NCBI GenBank assembly: GCA_023678885.1
Contig: CM042965.1
Location: 25,897,777-25,961,776, forward strand
Reading direction: 5' to 3'
DNA: 64,000 nt
DNA from: Pogostemon cablin
Lineage: Eukaryota > Streptophyta > Magnoliopsida > Lamiales > Lamiaceae
Shown: in pieces, positions 1-11,617 of the stretch
Numbering within the stretch: position 1 is the first letter of the stretch
Layout of the letters: every line of letters starts with the position of its first letter
Position numbers and translations under genes: made by a program
The notes under the pieces: generated by a model
Databases searched by the model: none
What the model saw: the letters and a program-made list of their open reading frames with translations, nothing else
What the model was told of the DNA's origin: nothing

Positions 1-413
1 TCACCCTCTTCACTAGATTTCATAATTTATACCTGCTGTTCAATTCATTTCAGCGAACAACTGTACTCAACTTAATAAATGAACTTCAACAATTTCAATC
101 AAACCATACACATTTCGGAGACAAGTACAATTAACTGCATTGAACATACAAACAGGCTGTTTATAGTAGAATGTGACTATTGAAAATTTGATACCTTTTT
201 TCTGAGTAATTTACACTCTAGTCTCTAGCCACTAATTAGTATAAATTGTGGATATCTACGTCAATAGCTCCTCTTTCAAAAGTTTTTATTTTTATTTTTT
301 CCTACAAGTATGTTGATGTTTATGTTAGCTTAATATCCAACTAGAGTAAAAATTAGATAAATCCTCCATCAACTTGGAGATTATGTTTCTTAATTTACAA
401 ATTAATATTCTAC
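1..413. other. AT-rich sequence, no gene seen
   Basis: I see no convincing coding frame, repeat or RNA gene here. It lies downstream (minus-strand sense) of the broken coding pieces at 414-1063 and could be intron or 3' flank of that locus. Confidence 0.4.
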
Positions 414-1063
414 CTGAGATGAGTGTTGCTGTACAAACTCTGTTGACCTTGTCCAAATAAGTTCCATGTGCTGGCAATGATAGCTACACCCAGTTTAAAA
501 GACATCTATGATAATCTGGCCAAATTCATGTATTATAGCATATTTGTTGTCTCCTAAGATAAATAAACATATCATTTCTTCATTACATATTGTTCTATGC
601 ACTTGCTCCTTATCAACTACACTAGCTATTATAGGCGAGAGATAAATGATTGATCTTATCAAATCTTTTGCTTCATTCTCAGAATTGAAACTTGGCTTTA
701 AGTCCTTTTTATTATAATTATTATGTATTTTCCTTTACCATTAAAAAAAGAGTAATAGAAATACAAATTAGGTCATACTCTTAACTTGGTACCTCCAAAA
801 GGTGTTTTACTCTAGGTGCATTAAATTGTCATTAGAAGCTCATCAGCATTGTAATGAAAATAAATAGGAAAATAGAAGTAAACCTGATATTAACATCAAT
901 TGAATCTTCCATTTCCTTTACAGAATCTAGAAGCCTCTCCATTTGACCATGATAGGATTCTCATCTGCCAAATCACGTAATAATTCAAATAACCTATACC
1001 ATGAGAAATAATTGCGTCAATATTCAAGAAAAAGTCACTGTACAATGAAACAAAGTCAGTCAC
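414..1063 (-). pseudogene. Two exon-like pieces of an unrecognised gene, frameshifted
   Basis: Two minus-strand stretches read like real protein but are not single open frames. Piece 1 (1063 to 884) begins after an AAAG acceptor-like site, reads VTDFVSLYSDFFLNID..., then RLFELLRDLADENP..., then QMERLLDSVKEMED..., each in a different frame, and ends at a good donor (CAG|GTTTAC at 884/883). Piece 2 (704 to 414) reads DLKPSFNSENEAKDL..., then TICNEEMICLF..., shifts frame in a T run near 494-500, continues KLGVAIIASTWNLFG... and ends at CAG|GTAG. Single-base frameshifts in both pieces suggest a pseudogene or gene relic. I do not recognise the family. The alternative, introns at the frame changes, fails because the gaps would be about 40 nt, too short for plant introns. 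Confidence 0.4.
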
Positions 1064-2221
1064 CTTTAAAAAAATAATAATAATTGACTCAACAAGAAAA
1101 ATTAAAATGCTAAGTCTGATCAGGAACAAATGGTAGAAAGTAGCACTAAAAGTAAGGACAAAGGAACACAATTATAGGCAATTAGCAAGACTATAATTAG
1201 AAAGTAAAATGTTTTATAAGTTACAAAGGAACTGTTTATCCTTGATGACCCAGCCAGACTAACATTTCCATCATATTTGTATTTAGCTGATGTTTAGTTG
1301 CTTTCTCAAAATATGTAATTTTTATCAGACACCATAGAACTACACTTGAGCCATCTATTCCAAATCAACAATTTAAATTAGGATTAGGGAACATGATAAT
1401 ATGAATAACACTACTTAAAACTTATTATTGTAAGTATAAGTGGAACATCCTTTTCCTGTTACTTTCCAACCAAATTATGAATTAGATACAAAAAACCAAA
1501 CTTTCATCTATATTTAAGTCGCCCAGCTTTACCTTAATGAAGATTTTTTCAAAATTTTAATTGTCTAGCTAAATTGCAATTAGATATGAAGATTGAAATG
1601 GATTTGAATCGACAAAAAATTATCAAACAAGTAAAGGGACGGTTAAACGGTTAGCAAGAAGCAACAAAAAGAGAAAACCAAAACACAGCAACATAACAGG
1701 TAGTTCTTTAACTCTAGATTTCAGACCAAATACTTGCAGTCCAAATATTCAAGGTAAGTTAAAAACTAAAAGTAACGAAGTTAGTTCAGTCACATTTACA
1801 AAATAATAAAAAAAATTCAATAGTTACGAAACTACTAGATTTCAGCGAGCAGAGTGGAGAATGAGATAAACACAATCTCAGAATCATACCGATAAAACTT
1901 CTTGTTGTTAAACTAAAGTAAAGAGCATGCTTGTATTTACTGTTGGCTGAAACATAAATACTTTCTCAATAGTCAATAGTGTTATAATAAAAATGTAATC
2001 TAAATTAAAATGTTGTATTACTCTCGAGCTAATCCAACTCATCTAAGATTGCCAACATACAAAAATATCAAAATATAGAAATGAATTACAACCAGAATTT
2101 ATTCAAATCTATTCTCTAGATGAACTAACAGGGAATAGCAAAGATATAGAAGCCAAAAAATTAATTAGTATATACCTCAAATGAATCACAGATTTCAAAT
2201 GCATGGACAAAATAACATATA
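1064..2221. other. AT-rich sequence, no gene seen
   Basis: No supported gene. It lies between exon-like pieces on the minus strand and may be intron of the same decayed locus. A short open stretch ending at a GTATAT donor-like site (about 2207-2177, minus strand) touches the MITE edge but is too short to call. Confidence 0.3.
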
Positions 2222-2472
2222 CTCCCTCCATCATGGAAAAGTTTGCGCCCCCCTTCCGGCACGGAGATTAAGAAAGTGATAACTTTTAGGGTATAATGGT
2301 ATTTTTATGTAATAAATAAATGATAAAGTATGTTAGGTAGAGATGGTTTTTTGTAAATAAAGTGTATGGGGAAGGGTGGTTGTTTTTTACTTTTTGTTTT
2401 TTTTGGAATGTGCGAACTTTTGTGAGACAGCCCAAAATGGAAAGTGTGTCATCTGAAAGGAGACGGAGGGAG
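2222..2472. mobile_element. Stowaway-type MITE, 251 bp
   Basis: The ends are inverted: CTCCCTCCATC on the left and GACGGAGGGAG on the right, flanked by TA on both sides (2220-2221 and 2473-2474). The CTCCCTCCGTC terminus, TA target duplication, size and lack of coding are the hallmarks of Stowaway elements (Tc1/mariner superfamily, non-autonomous). It shares termini with the copies at 3695 and 4328. Confidence 0.9.
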
Positions 2473-2524
2473 TATTAAACAGAAGAAACTCATTAGGCAA
2501 AAAATAATAAGCCTAGTGCATTAC

Positions 2525-2597
2525 CTAAAACCAACCCTGAATCCACCAGTTCGATCTCGCTTGAAACAATGTATCCTTTCTTAAAGACATTCTTCAT
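2525..2597 (-). other. Candidate exon of the same unrecognised locus
   Basis: The minus strand reads MKNVFKKGYIVSSEIELV... and ends at a good splice donor (TTTTAG|GTAATG at 2525/2524). A pyrimidine-rich tract precedes it. It is upstream of the pieces at 414-1063 on the same strand and may belong to the same gene, with the MITE at 2222 in the intron. Product unknown. Confidence 0.3.
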
Positions 2598-3694
2598 CCA
2601 AGAAAAGGAACAAAATTTTCATCCATTTTGGAAACTCTCAGATTCTTTTGTTCAAGGATAATTGCTAGTCAAATATGGGAATTCTACCAATTTTTAAATG
2701 TCAAATTAGTACAAAATATTTCTTAAATTCGCACTCAAAGCGAAGAGAATAGGAGATATAGACAAGGAATAAAAGATTTACTTGAATGAAGAACCATTTG
2801 GTGGAATTGTTATAAAGAGATGTCCATTAAAGCGTCGGGGACACCTATAGAGGGATGTCCATGAAAGCACCAAGAGACATCCTTGACTTCGAAATCGATT
2901 GATGTTCACTGGAGATTGAATATATTTGTGTACAAATACTAAAAAAATTTCTCATCTCTCAGCAGCAAGCAGTTTATGGACACTATCATCATCAATTTGA
3001 GAAATAAACAAGAAAATGAGCAATATAACAAGTATCAAATATAATTCAGGGAAAAGCACATCTACTGTGCATGTTACCCCCAACAAATGACACCACATGA
3101 AACTCATTATTCATGTAAGCTACAATTAGGTCTTGTTTGATTTTGGCGGAAATTTTCAAGTTTGGCGCTTTTCCTTTTCACTTTGCCGCAGATTCTGCTT
3201 TTCGTCCAATAATATTTAGTTGCTTCTGGGTTATTTTTACGAACTTACTAATATTATCATTTAAAAATATGACATTTCTTTCAAAATACTGAGCATTGTG
3301 TTGTTGTTTTTAAAACTTTTCGTATGCTTTTTATTCTAAATACGTTGCACTTCAATTGAGTTATTCAATGATAAATAGTTAAATAAATATTTGAAGTTTA
3401 ATTAATCACCATCTCAAAAAAAAATGGAAAAATAATATTTAAAAAAGAAGTACTATTTAATAAGAAAATTTAATTGGGAGTAAATAAGAAAAAATTAAAA
3501 AAAAAATTTAAAAATTAATAATTAAAACAATCGTCATTAGCTTAGGAAACGACACATAAGTAATAAAAAAACTCTGCTATAGTAATTCGTACGAAGCCCG
3601 CGTAACACGCGGGATATTTGAATTTTTTTATGAAATCAGCTATTCATATATTCAAATTTGCTAAACGTATTAAAAAAATAATTAAATTAAAATA
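2598..3694. other. No gene seen; a short imperfect duplication at about 2816-2885
   Basis: The sequence is AT-rich. Around 2816-2885 two related ~30-bp stretches (gatgtccattaaagc and gatgtccatgaaagc) lie in tandem. A palindromic pair at 3586-3613 is listed separately. No supported coding frame. Confidence 0.35.
3586..3613. repeat. Palindrome followed by a perfect GC-rich hairpin
   Basis: TTCGTACGAA (3586-3595) is a perfect 10-bp palindrome. It is followed one base later by a 7-bp stem, CCCGCGT / ACGCGGG (3597-3603 and 3607-3613) with a 3-nt loop. A GC-rich hairpin in very AT-rich DNA is a mark of Helitron 3' ends, but the CTRR end is not at the expected distance on either strand, so the element type is open. 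Confidence 0.5.
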
Positions 3695-3918
3695 CTCCCT
3701 CCGTCCGCCACAATGGGTGCATTTGCTTTTTGGCACGTGGATTAAGGAGTATTATTATTTATTGTGTAGTGGGTAATTGCATTAGTGGAGGTATGCGTCC
3801 CATTTTTTAGTTGTATTATTGGGTATGTGAGTCCCATGTATATAAAAAAGGAAATGAGACCCTTGGGGGCGGACACCCAAAATGGAAAAATGGGACTCTT
3901 TGGAGTAGACGGAGGGAG
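3695..3918. mobile_element. Stowaway-type MITE, 224 bp
   Basis: Termini are CTCCCTCCGTCCGC on the left and GACGGAGGGAG on the right, with TA at 3693-3694 and 3919-3920. The interior shares the motif ttggcacgtggattaaggag with the copy at 4328, so both belong to one subfamily. Confidence 0.93.
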
Positions 3919-3959
3919 TATTCAAAATTAATAAGTTATAAATATTCTAATAATTAAGA

Positions 3960-4327
3960 TTTTATATTGTGTTCGGTTGTAGTATCCGTAAGATGTATTC
4001 AATTTAATATTGTATTCGGTTGTAATACCCGAACAATATAGTGTATTTGGTTGGAGTATCCAAAAGATGTATTCAGTTGAGAAATTTAATGGTCCTTAAG
4101 TGATGGCGATAACACTTTCACTATGAATTGTTATCACTTTTATTATAAAATTTTATCGATTAATTTTCATTTCTATTATAAATTGTTCATAAAATAATAT
4201 TATCACTTTTCGTTAATTGAGTATCACTTTACATTATAGAAATTATTACTTTTTATACTTATGACATAAGCCCTCACCTGAGACGGTCTTACACCCTAAA
4301 CTTTGTGCGTGTGTGTGTTTATATATA
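3960..4327. repeat. Short degenerate repeats and a TE-like terminal motif
   Basis: From about 3965 to 4080 the motif 'gtattcggttgtaatacc' recurs in varied form about three times. At 4273-4289 TGAGACGGTCTTACAC occurs, and its inverse GTGTAAGACTGTCTCA occurs at about 5758-5773. The pair faces inward like terminal inverted repeats 1.5 kb apart. No gene seen. Confidence 0.35.
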
Positions 4328-4562
4328 CTCCCTCCGTCCCCTTGAAACGTAACTGTTTGCTTTTTGCATGTGGATTAAGGAGTATAATAATTTAATGTAT
4401 TTTGAGGTGAGAGAAATAATATTTTAAAGTGTAGTGGGTAGTTGTATAAGTGTTGAGTGTGGGGCCATGAGAGGTCACATCAATCTAAAAATGGAAATAG
4501 ATTCTTTGTAATGGGACGGACAAAAATAACAAAATGGATACGTATCAAGGGGACGGAGGGAG
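4328..4562. mobile_element. Stowaway-type MITE, 235 bp
   Basis: CTCCCTCCGTCCCC at the left and GGGGACGGAGGGAG at the right form 14-bp perfect inverted termini, flanked by TA at 4326-4327 and 4563-4564. The long perfect termini suggest this is the youngest of the three copies. A 71-codon open frame across it is not a gene. Confidence 0.95.
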
Positions 4563-5387
4563 TATATATAAATGGTGTACCCGCGGGTATTGAGGTATTA
4601 TCAGTACCCATTCCAAACCCTAATGAGATTTTCACAACTATCTGTATCCTTCCCAAATCCATTTACAACTAACTATCCATACCCGCTCTATTAAGATTTG
4701 GATAGAAAGAGTACTTGAAAATGCTCATCTCATTACCATCCCAAACTATTATTGTTTAATAATAAAATTAATATTATAAATTTTTGTATAATTAAGGATA
4801 AAATATTAAATATAATAAAATAAATATAAAATAAATAATTAACAATAAAAATTTTGAAAATTAATTAATATTAAACTAAAATTTATTTTTTTCATGAAAT
4901 TCCTTATTTAGGATTTTATAATTAACTAAATTTATTAAACTTAAAAATTCTAAGGATAAATAGATGAAATATATTAAATAATTTCTTATTGCTTCTAAAA
5001 ATATTTTATTTATTAATATATTTTATTAAAGAATATTTTAAAATAAATAAATTTTTATTAAACTTAAGAATTTATTTCTCCAATAATATATTATTGGTAT
5101 TATGATTTCAAATTAAAGATCATGAAAAATAATTAATTTGATATAATTTTATATAAATTCGATTTAAAAATAAAAAGTTAAAAGCACTTAAAGTTTTAGG
5201 TAAATTTCTTAAATAAAATAAATAAAAATGAAATATTTTATTTGGTTGTTTAAAATAAAGCAACGATATTATCTTCTCTTCTAAGCAAGTTTATCATCAA
5301 AAAATAAAATTAAAAAAATCTATAAAAATGATACATCATGCCAAAATTGTTTCCATGATGCCACCTAATAAATGTAAAACACTCCTT

Positions 5388-5392
<5 letters not shown>
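4563..5392. other. AT-rich sequence with a 12-bp palindrome; no gene
   Basis: TACCCGCGGGTA (4578-4589) is a perfect palindrome right beside the MITE. The rest is more than 75% A+T with no coding frame. Confidence 0.4.

Positions 5393-5470
<78 letters not shown>
5393..5470. repeat. (TA)39 microsatellite
   Basis: An uninterrupted run of TA dinucleotides, 78 bp long. It can extrude as a cruciform and its length is likely to vary between individuals or assemblies. Confidence 0.98.
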
Positions 5471-5475
<5 letters not shown>

Positions 5476-6273
5476 TTTTTAATAAAAATATTATTATTAT
5501 TATTTTACTATTGTTAAAATTAGCCCCTAAATATATATAATTATGAGATGTTGTGCAAGTGAGATGGATTGTAAGATGAACAATCCAAATTTATTATTTT
5601 ATTCACTATTTAAGTATGATTTTTAGATTAAAAAAGTATTCTAAGATATTTAAAACATATAGTAATTTATTAAAATTTGATATTTGATTTATTAATATAT
5701 TTTTATTTATTAATTTACATAGTTAAATATTTAATATTAAAAATTTTTGGGCAGTCATGTGTAAGACTGTCTCATGGTAAGACCATTTTATACTTTCGTA
5801 ATTAGTTATTACTTTTTATTAAAAATTTAATTACTTTTTTTTTTAATATTATCACTTTTTATTTATACTATAAATTATTCATGAAACAGTTCACTAAACT
5901 ATTATTATACTTCGCCAATTAAGTATTACATTCGCATTAAAATGCTATAACTTTTTATTCGTTTCATGAAAATCATTTAGTGAAATAGTAGCACACAAGT
6001 GTTTGGCTAAACTCTGAACTTTTAAATACTTTAACATTAAAATTTAAGAATTTAAATTTGTAGAAAAATGATACAACCTTTTTTCAAAAATATGCACGTG
6101 GATGTGAAGTCACTATAAATATTTATCACTATGTAAATTTTGAAGTAAAAATAAAGATTGTTTGAGGATAAAGGAAAAAATTCGTATTCTAAAAGTTATA
6201 TCAAATTGGAATTGCTCTTATATATTGGTTAGACATGTGATGAAGTACAATACAATTTGTTAATTAAAATATA
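5471..6273. other. AT-rich sequence, no gene seen
   Basis: This contains the inverse copy (about 5758-5773) of the terminal-like motif at 4273 and long runs of A and T. No coding frame is supported. Confidence 0.35.
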
Positions 6274-6488
6274 CTCCATCGTAACATTTAAATAACTACA
6301 TCGTTTGAAGATTAAGGAATATAATATTTTAATCTGTAGTGAGTTGGTAAAAATATAATATTTTAATATACAATACATAATTCTACCAATATTGTATATA
6401 GACCCCATAAAAATATAATAATTATTTTGTGTGGATCTTATTCTCAAAAAGGAAAATGTAACTCTTTTAGAGAGACGCTTTAATTAGT
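6274..6488. mobile_element. Decayed Stowaway-type MITE
   Basis: The left end reads CTCCATCGTAAC, and the inside keeps 'gattaagga.tataatattttaat' and 'gtagtg.gt', as in the clear copy at 4328. The right end has decayed (gagagacgct). Homology rests on the shared interior, not on intact termini. Confidence 0.5.
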
Positions 6489-7057
6489 AAAAGGTAATAA
6501 TTCTCTTTTATTTATAATCATATTTGTGACAATAAAAATAAAAATTGGTAAATAATCATATTTATAAAAATAAAAATAAAAATTGTCCATGGACAAGTAC
6601 ACAATAGTATTATGAATTTATGTGATCTGATCTAATCACTTTACGTCCGTCAATAATTAAATAAAAAAAATGTCATCAGAAAAAGAAAATTGATAATAAA
6701 AAATTTCTTATTATCAAATTCACAAAGACATGCTACTCATCACCTCAAAATTAAATGTTAGAAAGTAAAATATCTCACATTCGCGTCAATATGCCAAGTG
6801 CTTAAGTAAGTTTGAGAGATAAAATAATACCATAACAAATGAGTAAAAACAAATTAAGAAATAAAAAATAATAAGATAACAAGCAGTAAACGTATTCCGA
6901 AGCAGCTATAACTCGTCACATCCTCCGTGGTCCTTCATCAGCATGGTTAAGGAAAATGAAGGCGTGGGTGATAGTTCCGAAAAAATTTTGAATGGGTTAT
7001 TTTTTTGAGTTTGAGGTTTGAATTCCCTTCCATTTCATGTGAAGAAGCCCTAGATTA
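6489..7057. other. No gene seen
   Basis: AT-rich. A 21-codon open frame starts at about 6943 (MVKENEGVGDSSEK...) on the plus strand but soon meets a stop. I cannot support it as a gene. Confidence 0.3.
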
Positions 7058-7390
7058 GTGGAAATCCAAATTATAGCTCATGTGGCTGAACACCACTTAT
7101 ACCTAGTTGATTGTAGGGAGGATGCTTCACGAATTAATGAGTTCGATCGATTAAGGTATTAGGGTATTAATTACTTTGTTTTTTCAACGCCAGATTATTG
7201 TGCTGACCATTTATCCAATCCTCTGTTTACTGCAAGAATGCTTTGAGAAATCGGCGGCAAAGAGACCGTTAGGCCCAGGGTATATTGCGTTTGAAGGCTC
7301 TGGTCGGAGTTTGCCCAGAACGATCAATAAAACATCGAACCCACCCAATTACTGTTCAATTCCTTTTTATTTTGTTTTATTCAGTTATTA
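7058..7390 (+). other. Coding-like fragments of unknown origin
   Basis: About 7058-7159 reads VEIQIIAHVAEHHLYL... then VDCREDASRINEFDRL before a stop, with a possible donor (AAG|GTATTAG). After a possible acceptor (CCAG at about 7190) a 60-codon open frame follows (ECFEKSAAKRPLGPG...). The two do not join in frame without a stop. They could be a relic of a gene or transposon. The family is not recognised. Confidence 0.25.
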
Positions 7391-9008
7391 GTTCATCAAA
7401 GTCATCTGTTTCTTATTCTCCTTTTTGGTCAAACTTTACATAGTATGAGCATTTGACAACCTTGTGGAAATAGCTCATTTTCAACCAGGGTACTTGTGGG
7501 ATCTGAATTCCATGTGCCGCTTTTATAACATAGGAATTACCTTTAAGCCTACTGACTATTTCAATTTATAGTGGATTTGTTAAGACCATCAATCTCAGGA
7601 ATATCTGACAATTAAGTATGGGTATCTCTTCTCTCTCACAATTAGTTTTTTATTTTTTTCCTTCACTTTGCAAATGAATTCTTTCCATGTTTAGTCGGGT
7701 TTTTTCCTCAAATCTGATAGGGAAGCACTTTTGAATATTTTTTGAATAAGGGCTCCTAAATATTTTTATCCAAGAATGTCCGTCTTTCTATATTATATTA
7801 TATCAGGTTCTTGTTGCAGGGTAGGAGCTTGACCTCCTTAATTACAGCTTCTAACATTATCTTATCTTACAAGTGAATTGTTTGCAGAAGAGGTAACCAC
7901 ACTTTGTTCCGTTGGACTTATTAATCATATTCATGTGTAGTTTGTGTTATATAGTTGAGGTGCAACTCACATTTGTGTGATGAATAGAAATATGTTGGAT
8001 TTATCTTCTAAATATTATTGTTGCTATAGTTTGAATGAATAAGTAATAACTTTGTTTGAGTGTCTTCGCTGTTTTTCATGTATCACACTACTGTGGTATG
8101 TCACAGAAAATAACAGAAATTTAAAATAGAATCAATAATAAATCTGTCATTATAAGGCTTTTATATCTGTGTTTGAGTGTCTTCGCTATATTTGTGTGAA
8201 AATAACTGAAATTTACAACAGATATCAGTAATAAATCTGTCATTATAAGGCTTTTATAGCTCTGATTGACTGCCTTTGCTATTTTTCAGGGATGTATAAA
8301 ACATCACAAATTGTGAAAAAATCCAATGTATAATGTTGAAAATATGTCTATCTAAAATCGCATGCAACTAATAATAATATATAGATGTAACAAGTCATGC
8401 TTATAATTTCTGTTATAGTTCCTATTTTATACTCTTAAGTTGTGAGGTTGGATCTTCGAGCACATAGTGGTCTCTAGTAATTTGAATCTTATTCTTATCG
8501 CTTGAATTCTATTCTTGAAAGCTAAACTTAGTTGATTTGGTGTAAAAACTCATGGATTTACTTACAAGTATCTATAGTTTTTTATTTTCGTGAGCCTTCT
8601 AGTCTACATACATGAATTATATGATAAGTGAAGTATTTTGAATTCCCGCTATATTGCAATACCTTATTGGGAAATCCAAAAAATTGTTTGTGCTGTAAGG
8701 CACTATTCATGCAGTCTATCTAGTGGATAAATGTGATTTTCAGTTTAGACCATCTATCAAATAATTCATAAACCTCAGAGTACAACTCAAGAACAAATTC
8801 CCACTTAATCAAATAATTCACAAAGTCTATTTCTAAGTTGTTATGCTGCTAGAGTTTTAGTGATTGAAATTATTCCTTATCTATAAATTGTGAGTAAAAT
8901 ATTTATTTTTTTAAAAAGAGTGCATCTTGTCTACCCCTACCGTTGGTATAATTTGTTTCGTGTTAATGATGAGTATGCCATATTTTAGGGAAAAAGAATA
9001 AGTGAACT
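7391..9008. repeat. No gene; imperfect ~110-bp tandem duplication at 8053-8290
   Basis: The phrase 'gtttgagtgtcttcgct' recurs at about 8053 and 8168 and, decayed, at 8257. Between copies lies 'aataaatctgtcattataagg' in two copies. This is a local tandem duplication with divergence. The rest is AT-rich without supported genes. Confidence 0.5.
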
Positions 9009-9581
9009 ATGAGTCTACTAATACGAGTAAATATAGTTCTATTATTATTAAAATTGTTTAATTATTTATATTTATGTTTTGGCTTTTTAAGCTATTTTAT
9101 GGCTAATTTACGGCAGGAACAAGCTAGAGAGATTTTAGTGACTGAAGTAACAATGTACTTAGAAATTCATAGAAAGAAAGAAGGAAAAGAATACATAAAA
9201 TCTTATCAACTTGTTGAGGATGACATTGTAAACACAAGTGTGTAATATTTTTATATATATTGATGTAGAATTTATCTAATGTGTTATCAAAATTTGTTGA
9301 AGGAGGTTCTAATCCAAAGACATGGCACACTTACAGGCATGTGTACTAAGAGGGTAAGGGGAGCACGTATTAAGGATGGTATGATTATTCCTAATAAGTT
9401 TCTGTAACAAATTAACATTGAAATAATAAAAGACACTATCAACATGGTTTTGAACCTCTTTCAACATGTTCTTCCACTTGATATGCTTGCGCGGATCATC
9501 CCTTCCCTCGAGGATCTATAAAACTATCAACACAATGGAGAATCTTCTGAAAATATTGATGATGTGGAGCCATGCTAGGTA
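9009..9581 (+). pseudogene. Decayed transposon-like ORF
   Basis: A 78-codon frame (9009-9245) contains MANLRQEQAREILVT.... A second stretch in one frame (9303-9581) reads EVLIQRHGTLTGMC, RGARIKDGMIIPNKF, stop, QINIEIIKDTINMVL, LPLDMLARIIPSLED, stop, NYQHNGESSENIDDV, stop. The mix of helix-like segment and acidic tail with in-frame stops looks like a dying transposon gene. Its position 1.7 kb inside a CACTA right end suggests it may belong to that element. This is inference: no catalytic motif is visible. Confidence 0.4.
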
Positions 9582-10680
9582 ATCGATTATGGATATATCA
9601 AATTGCATATTTTAAAATTACTATTTTTACAGTTTACTACCTCCAATTTTTTTTTATATATGCTGCTGCAATTTACTTGTAAATTTTTTTATGTATGTTG
9701 AGTTGAAATTGTAAGTGTTAAAGTTTCATGCTTGCTCATTTGTAAAGTATGTACCTGCAGATATGACATCATAATGATATTGAATGACTTGTTGCCGCAT
9801 TTATTATCGTTTAATGACCGTTACTGCAATAATCCTAAGTTTTTGAGTTACAGAATTTAGGTGTTGCTTTGTTTAACCTCAACTGTTGCTGCATAGGCCA
9901 TTTGGTATTTATATGTTCAAGTTACAGAATTTTTGCTTTGTTAAGAACTAGAGCTCATGCTAACAGATGGTATTATGTCATTATTCATATCGAATTATGT
10001 GATGCGAAAAAATCGTAGCTATTACTTGTGCTTGTCAAGGAAATTAAACACATAATTAGAAACTGAATTGTGCTATTCTTATACAAATTTTGAGCTTCAA
10101 TTGTCTTTTGTGAATTATATTTTGTAACATGGCATGTAATACTTATGAATTTGAATAGTTTTTGTTTTAACTGGAGATAATTTATGTGGAAATATTTGAG
10201 ATGATTCTCCCATACCTTATGTGAGTGTTGTTCTTATTTTCAGAGAAATGAAGACAAAGATAATGAAGATAAATCAGGAGGATGACTTTGACAATGGTGA
10301 TGTTGATTATGAAATGAAAGTTCAAGATGAAGATTACTTATTAGGCTTTCTTTTATTTTTTTCTTTATGTTTTTGTCAACTTTAATATTAGGTTTAGGGA
10401 TATATAAATACGTACTTCATCATAGTACATGAATTTAAATAATACTGCATATTCACCTTGTTTTACAATTATTTAGACTTCAGTAATTTTTTATATTTTA
10501 GTAGTGATACTTTTAGTAAATGTAGTGAATTAAGTTATTACAAATAATAATAATAATAATATAATTAAATTATTGTTATTAAATTATCAAATAATCAATT
10601 TAATTATTAAATAATAATTTAATAAAATAATAATAAATATTTTATTATTATTAAGTATTGCATAAATATCTCAAGTGTTA
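9582..10680. other. AT-rich sequence; short acidic frame at 10251-10384; (AAT)n at 10543-10561
   Basis: After a TTTTCAG acceptor-like site at about 10243 a frame reads MKTKIMKINQEDDFD... up to a stop near 10384. It could be a last exon of the decayed transposon gene. A short (AAT)n tract follows. No other feature is supported. Confidence 0.3.
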
Positions 10681-11245
10681 ACATATGTGTTACATAATTG
10701 TCTTGCAAAAGTGTTACGTGTTATGGTAAAAGTGATAAAATTATTATGTGTTAATGTTACTTTATATTCAAAAAGTGTTAGCAAAACAATATAGTCAATG
10801 TTACATTATATTTAAAAGTGTTACCAAAATAATATAGTTAGTGTTACATTATATTTAAAAGTGTTAGGAAAACAATGTAATTAATATTACGTTATATTTA
10901 AAAGTGTTAACAAAATAATGTTTGTAATGTTACATTTACATTAAAAAATGTTAACAAAATAATGTTTGTAATGTTACATTTACATTAAAAAATGTTAACA
11001 AAATAATGTTACCTTAAGATAAAAAAAATATTACATTAACTGTAAATGTAACATTTATTAAAGTGTTATAATAAAATGTTAAATTTGATATGAGGTGTTA
11101 TCATAAGGAAAAAAAGTGTAACATTAGACTTTAGATAACAGGGGCAACAGCGACACCGAAAAAATTATTTATGATCTATAATAATATTTTTTAATTGTTA
11201 AGTAACATTTTTGGGGTGTTATGTAATGTCAGTTATCTTGTAGTG
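10681..11245. mobile_element. Right end of a CACTA-type DNA transposon
   Basis: The right edge, read inward on the minus strand, is CACTACAAGATAACTG (11245 down to 11230). This matches the CACTACAAGA terminal inverted repeat of plant En/Spm (CACTA) elements. The preceding 500 bp is full of repeated TGTTAC/GTGTTA boxes, as subterminal regions are. The expected 3-bp duplication would be ACA (11246-11248). I could not find a matching left terminus upstream in the window, so the element is truncated or its left end has decayed. Confidence 0.65.
10751..11008. repeat. Minisatellite of 40-44-bp units (6 units)
   Basis: Units start at about 10751, 10795, 10838, 10881, 10921 and 10965. The last two are perfect 44-bp copies. 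Each carries an 'atgttac' box and a 'gtgttaacaaaataatg'-like box. Repeated short boxes just inside a CACTA terminus match the known subterminal repeat regions that bind the element's own proteins. Confidence 0.85.
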
Positions 11246-11248
11246 ACA

Positions 11249-11617
11249 GTAGGGTCGTTCGATTGGTTGGTTAGGTGGTCAGTTAATAGTCCCAACGTCT
11301 ATCGACCCACATATCATCGAGCGATCGCCCTGTAAACTTGATAATGAGATAAATTTTTAATGCATTTATTTTCCAAAGGCCCCCTTTTCTATTTCTAGAT
11401 AAGTTGGGTAGGAGTTCCACAGTAGGGTCGGTCAGTTAATAGTTCCAACGCCTACCGACCCACATATCATCGATCGATTGCACAGTAAACAGATAATGAG
11501 ATTACTTTTTATCACGTCTATTTTTCTAAGGTCCCCCTTTGCTATTTCTAGATCAGTCGGGTAGGAGTTTTATAGTAGGGTTGGTCGGTCTGGTGGTCAG
11601 TTAACAATTCCAATGTC
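11249..11617. repeat. Tandem repeat, about 2.3 units of 153-173 bp, cut by an LTR
   Basis: Units begin with GTAGGGTCGGTC-like sequence at 11249, 11422 and 11575. The first two are 173 and 153 bp and share 'cgacccacatatcatcgatcgatc'-like cores and 'gctatttctagat'. The third is cut after 43 bp where the LTR begins at 11618. The last bases before the LTR (ATGTC) should be the 5-bp target duplication, but no matching flank is seen after the homologous LTR at 50614. Confidence 0.7.

Noticed and set aside
8081..8100. CACACTACTGTGG as left end of the CACTA element
   Set aside because: After CACTAC it does not match the right terminus (AAGATAACTG).
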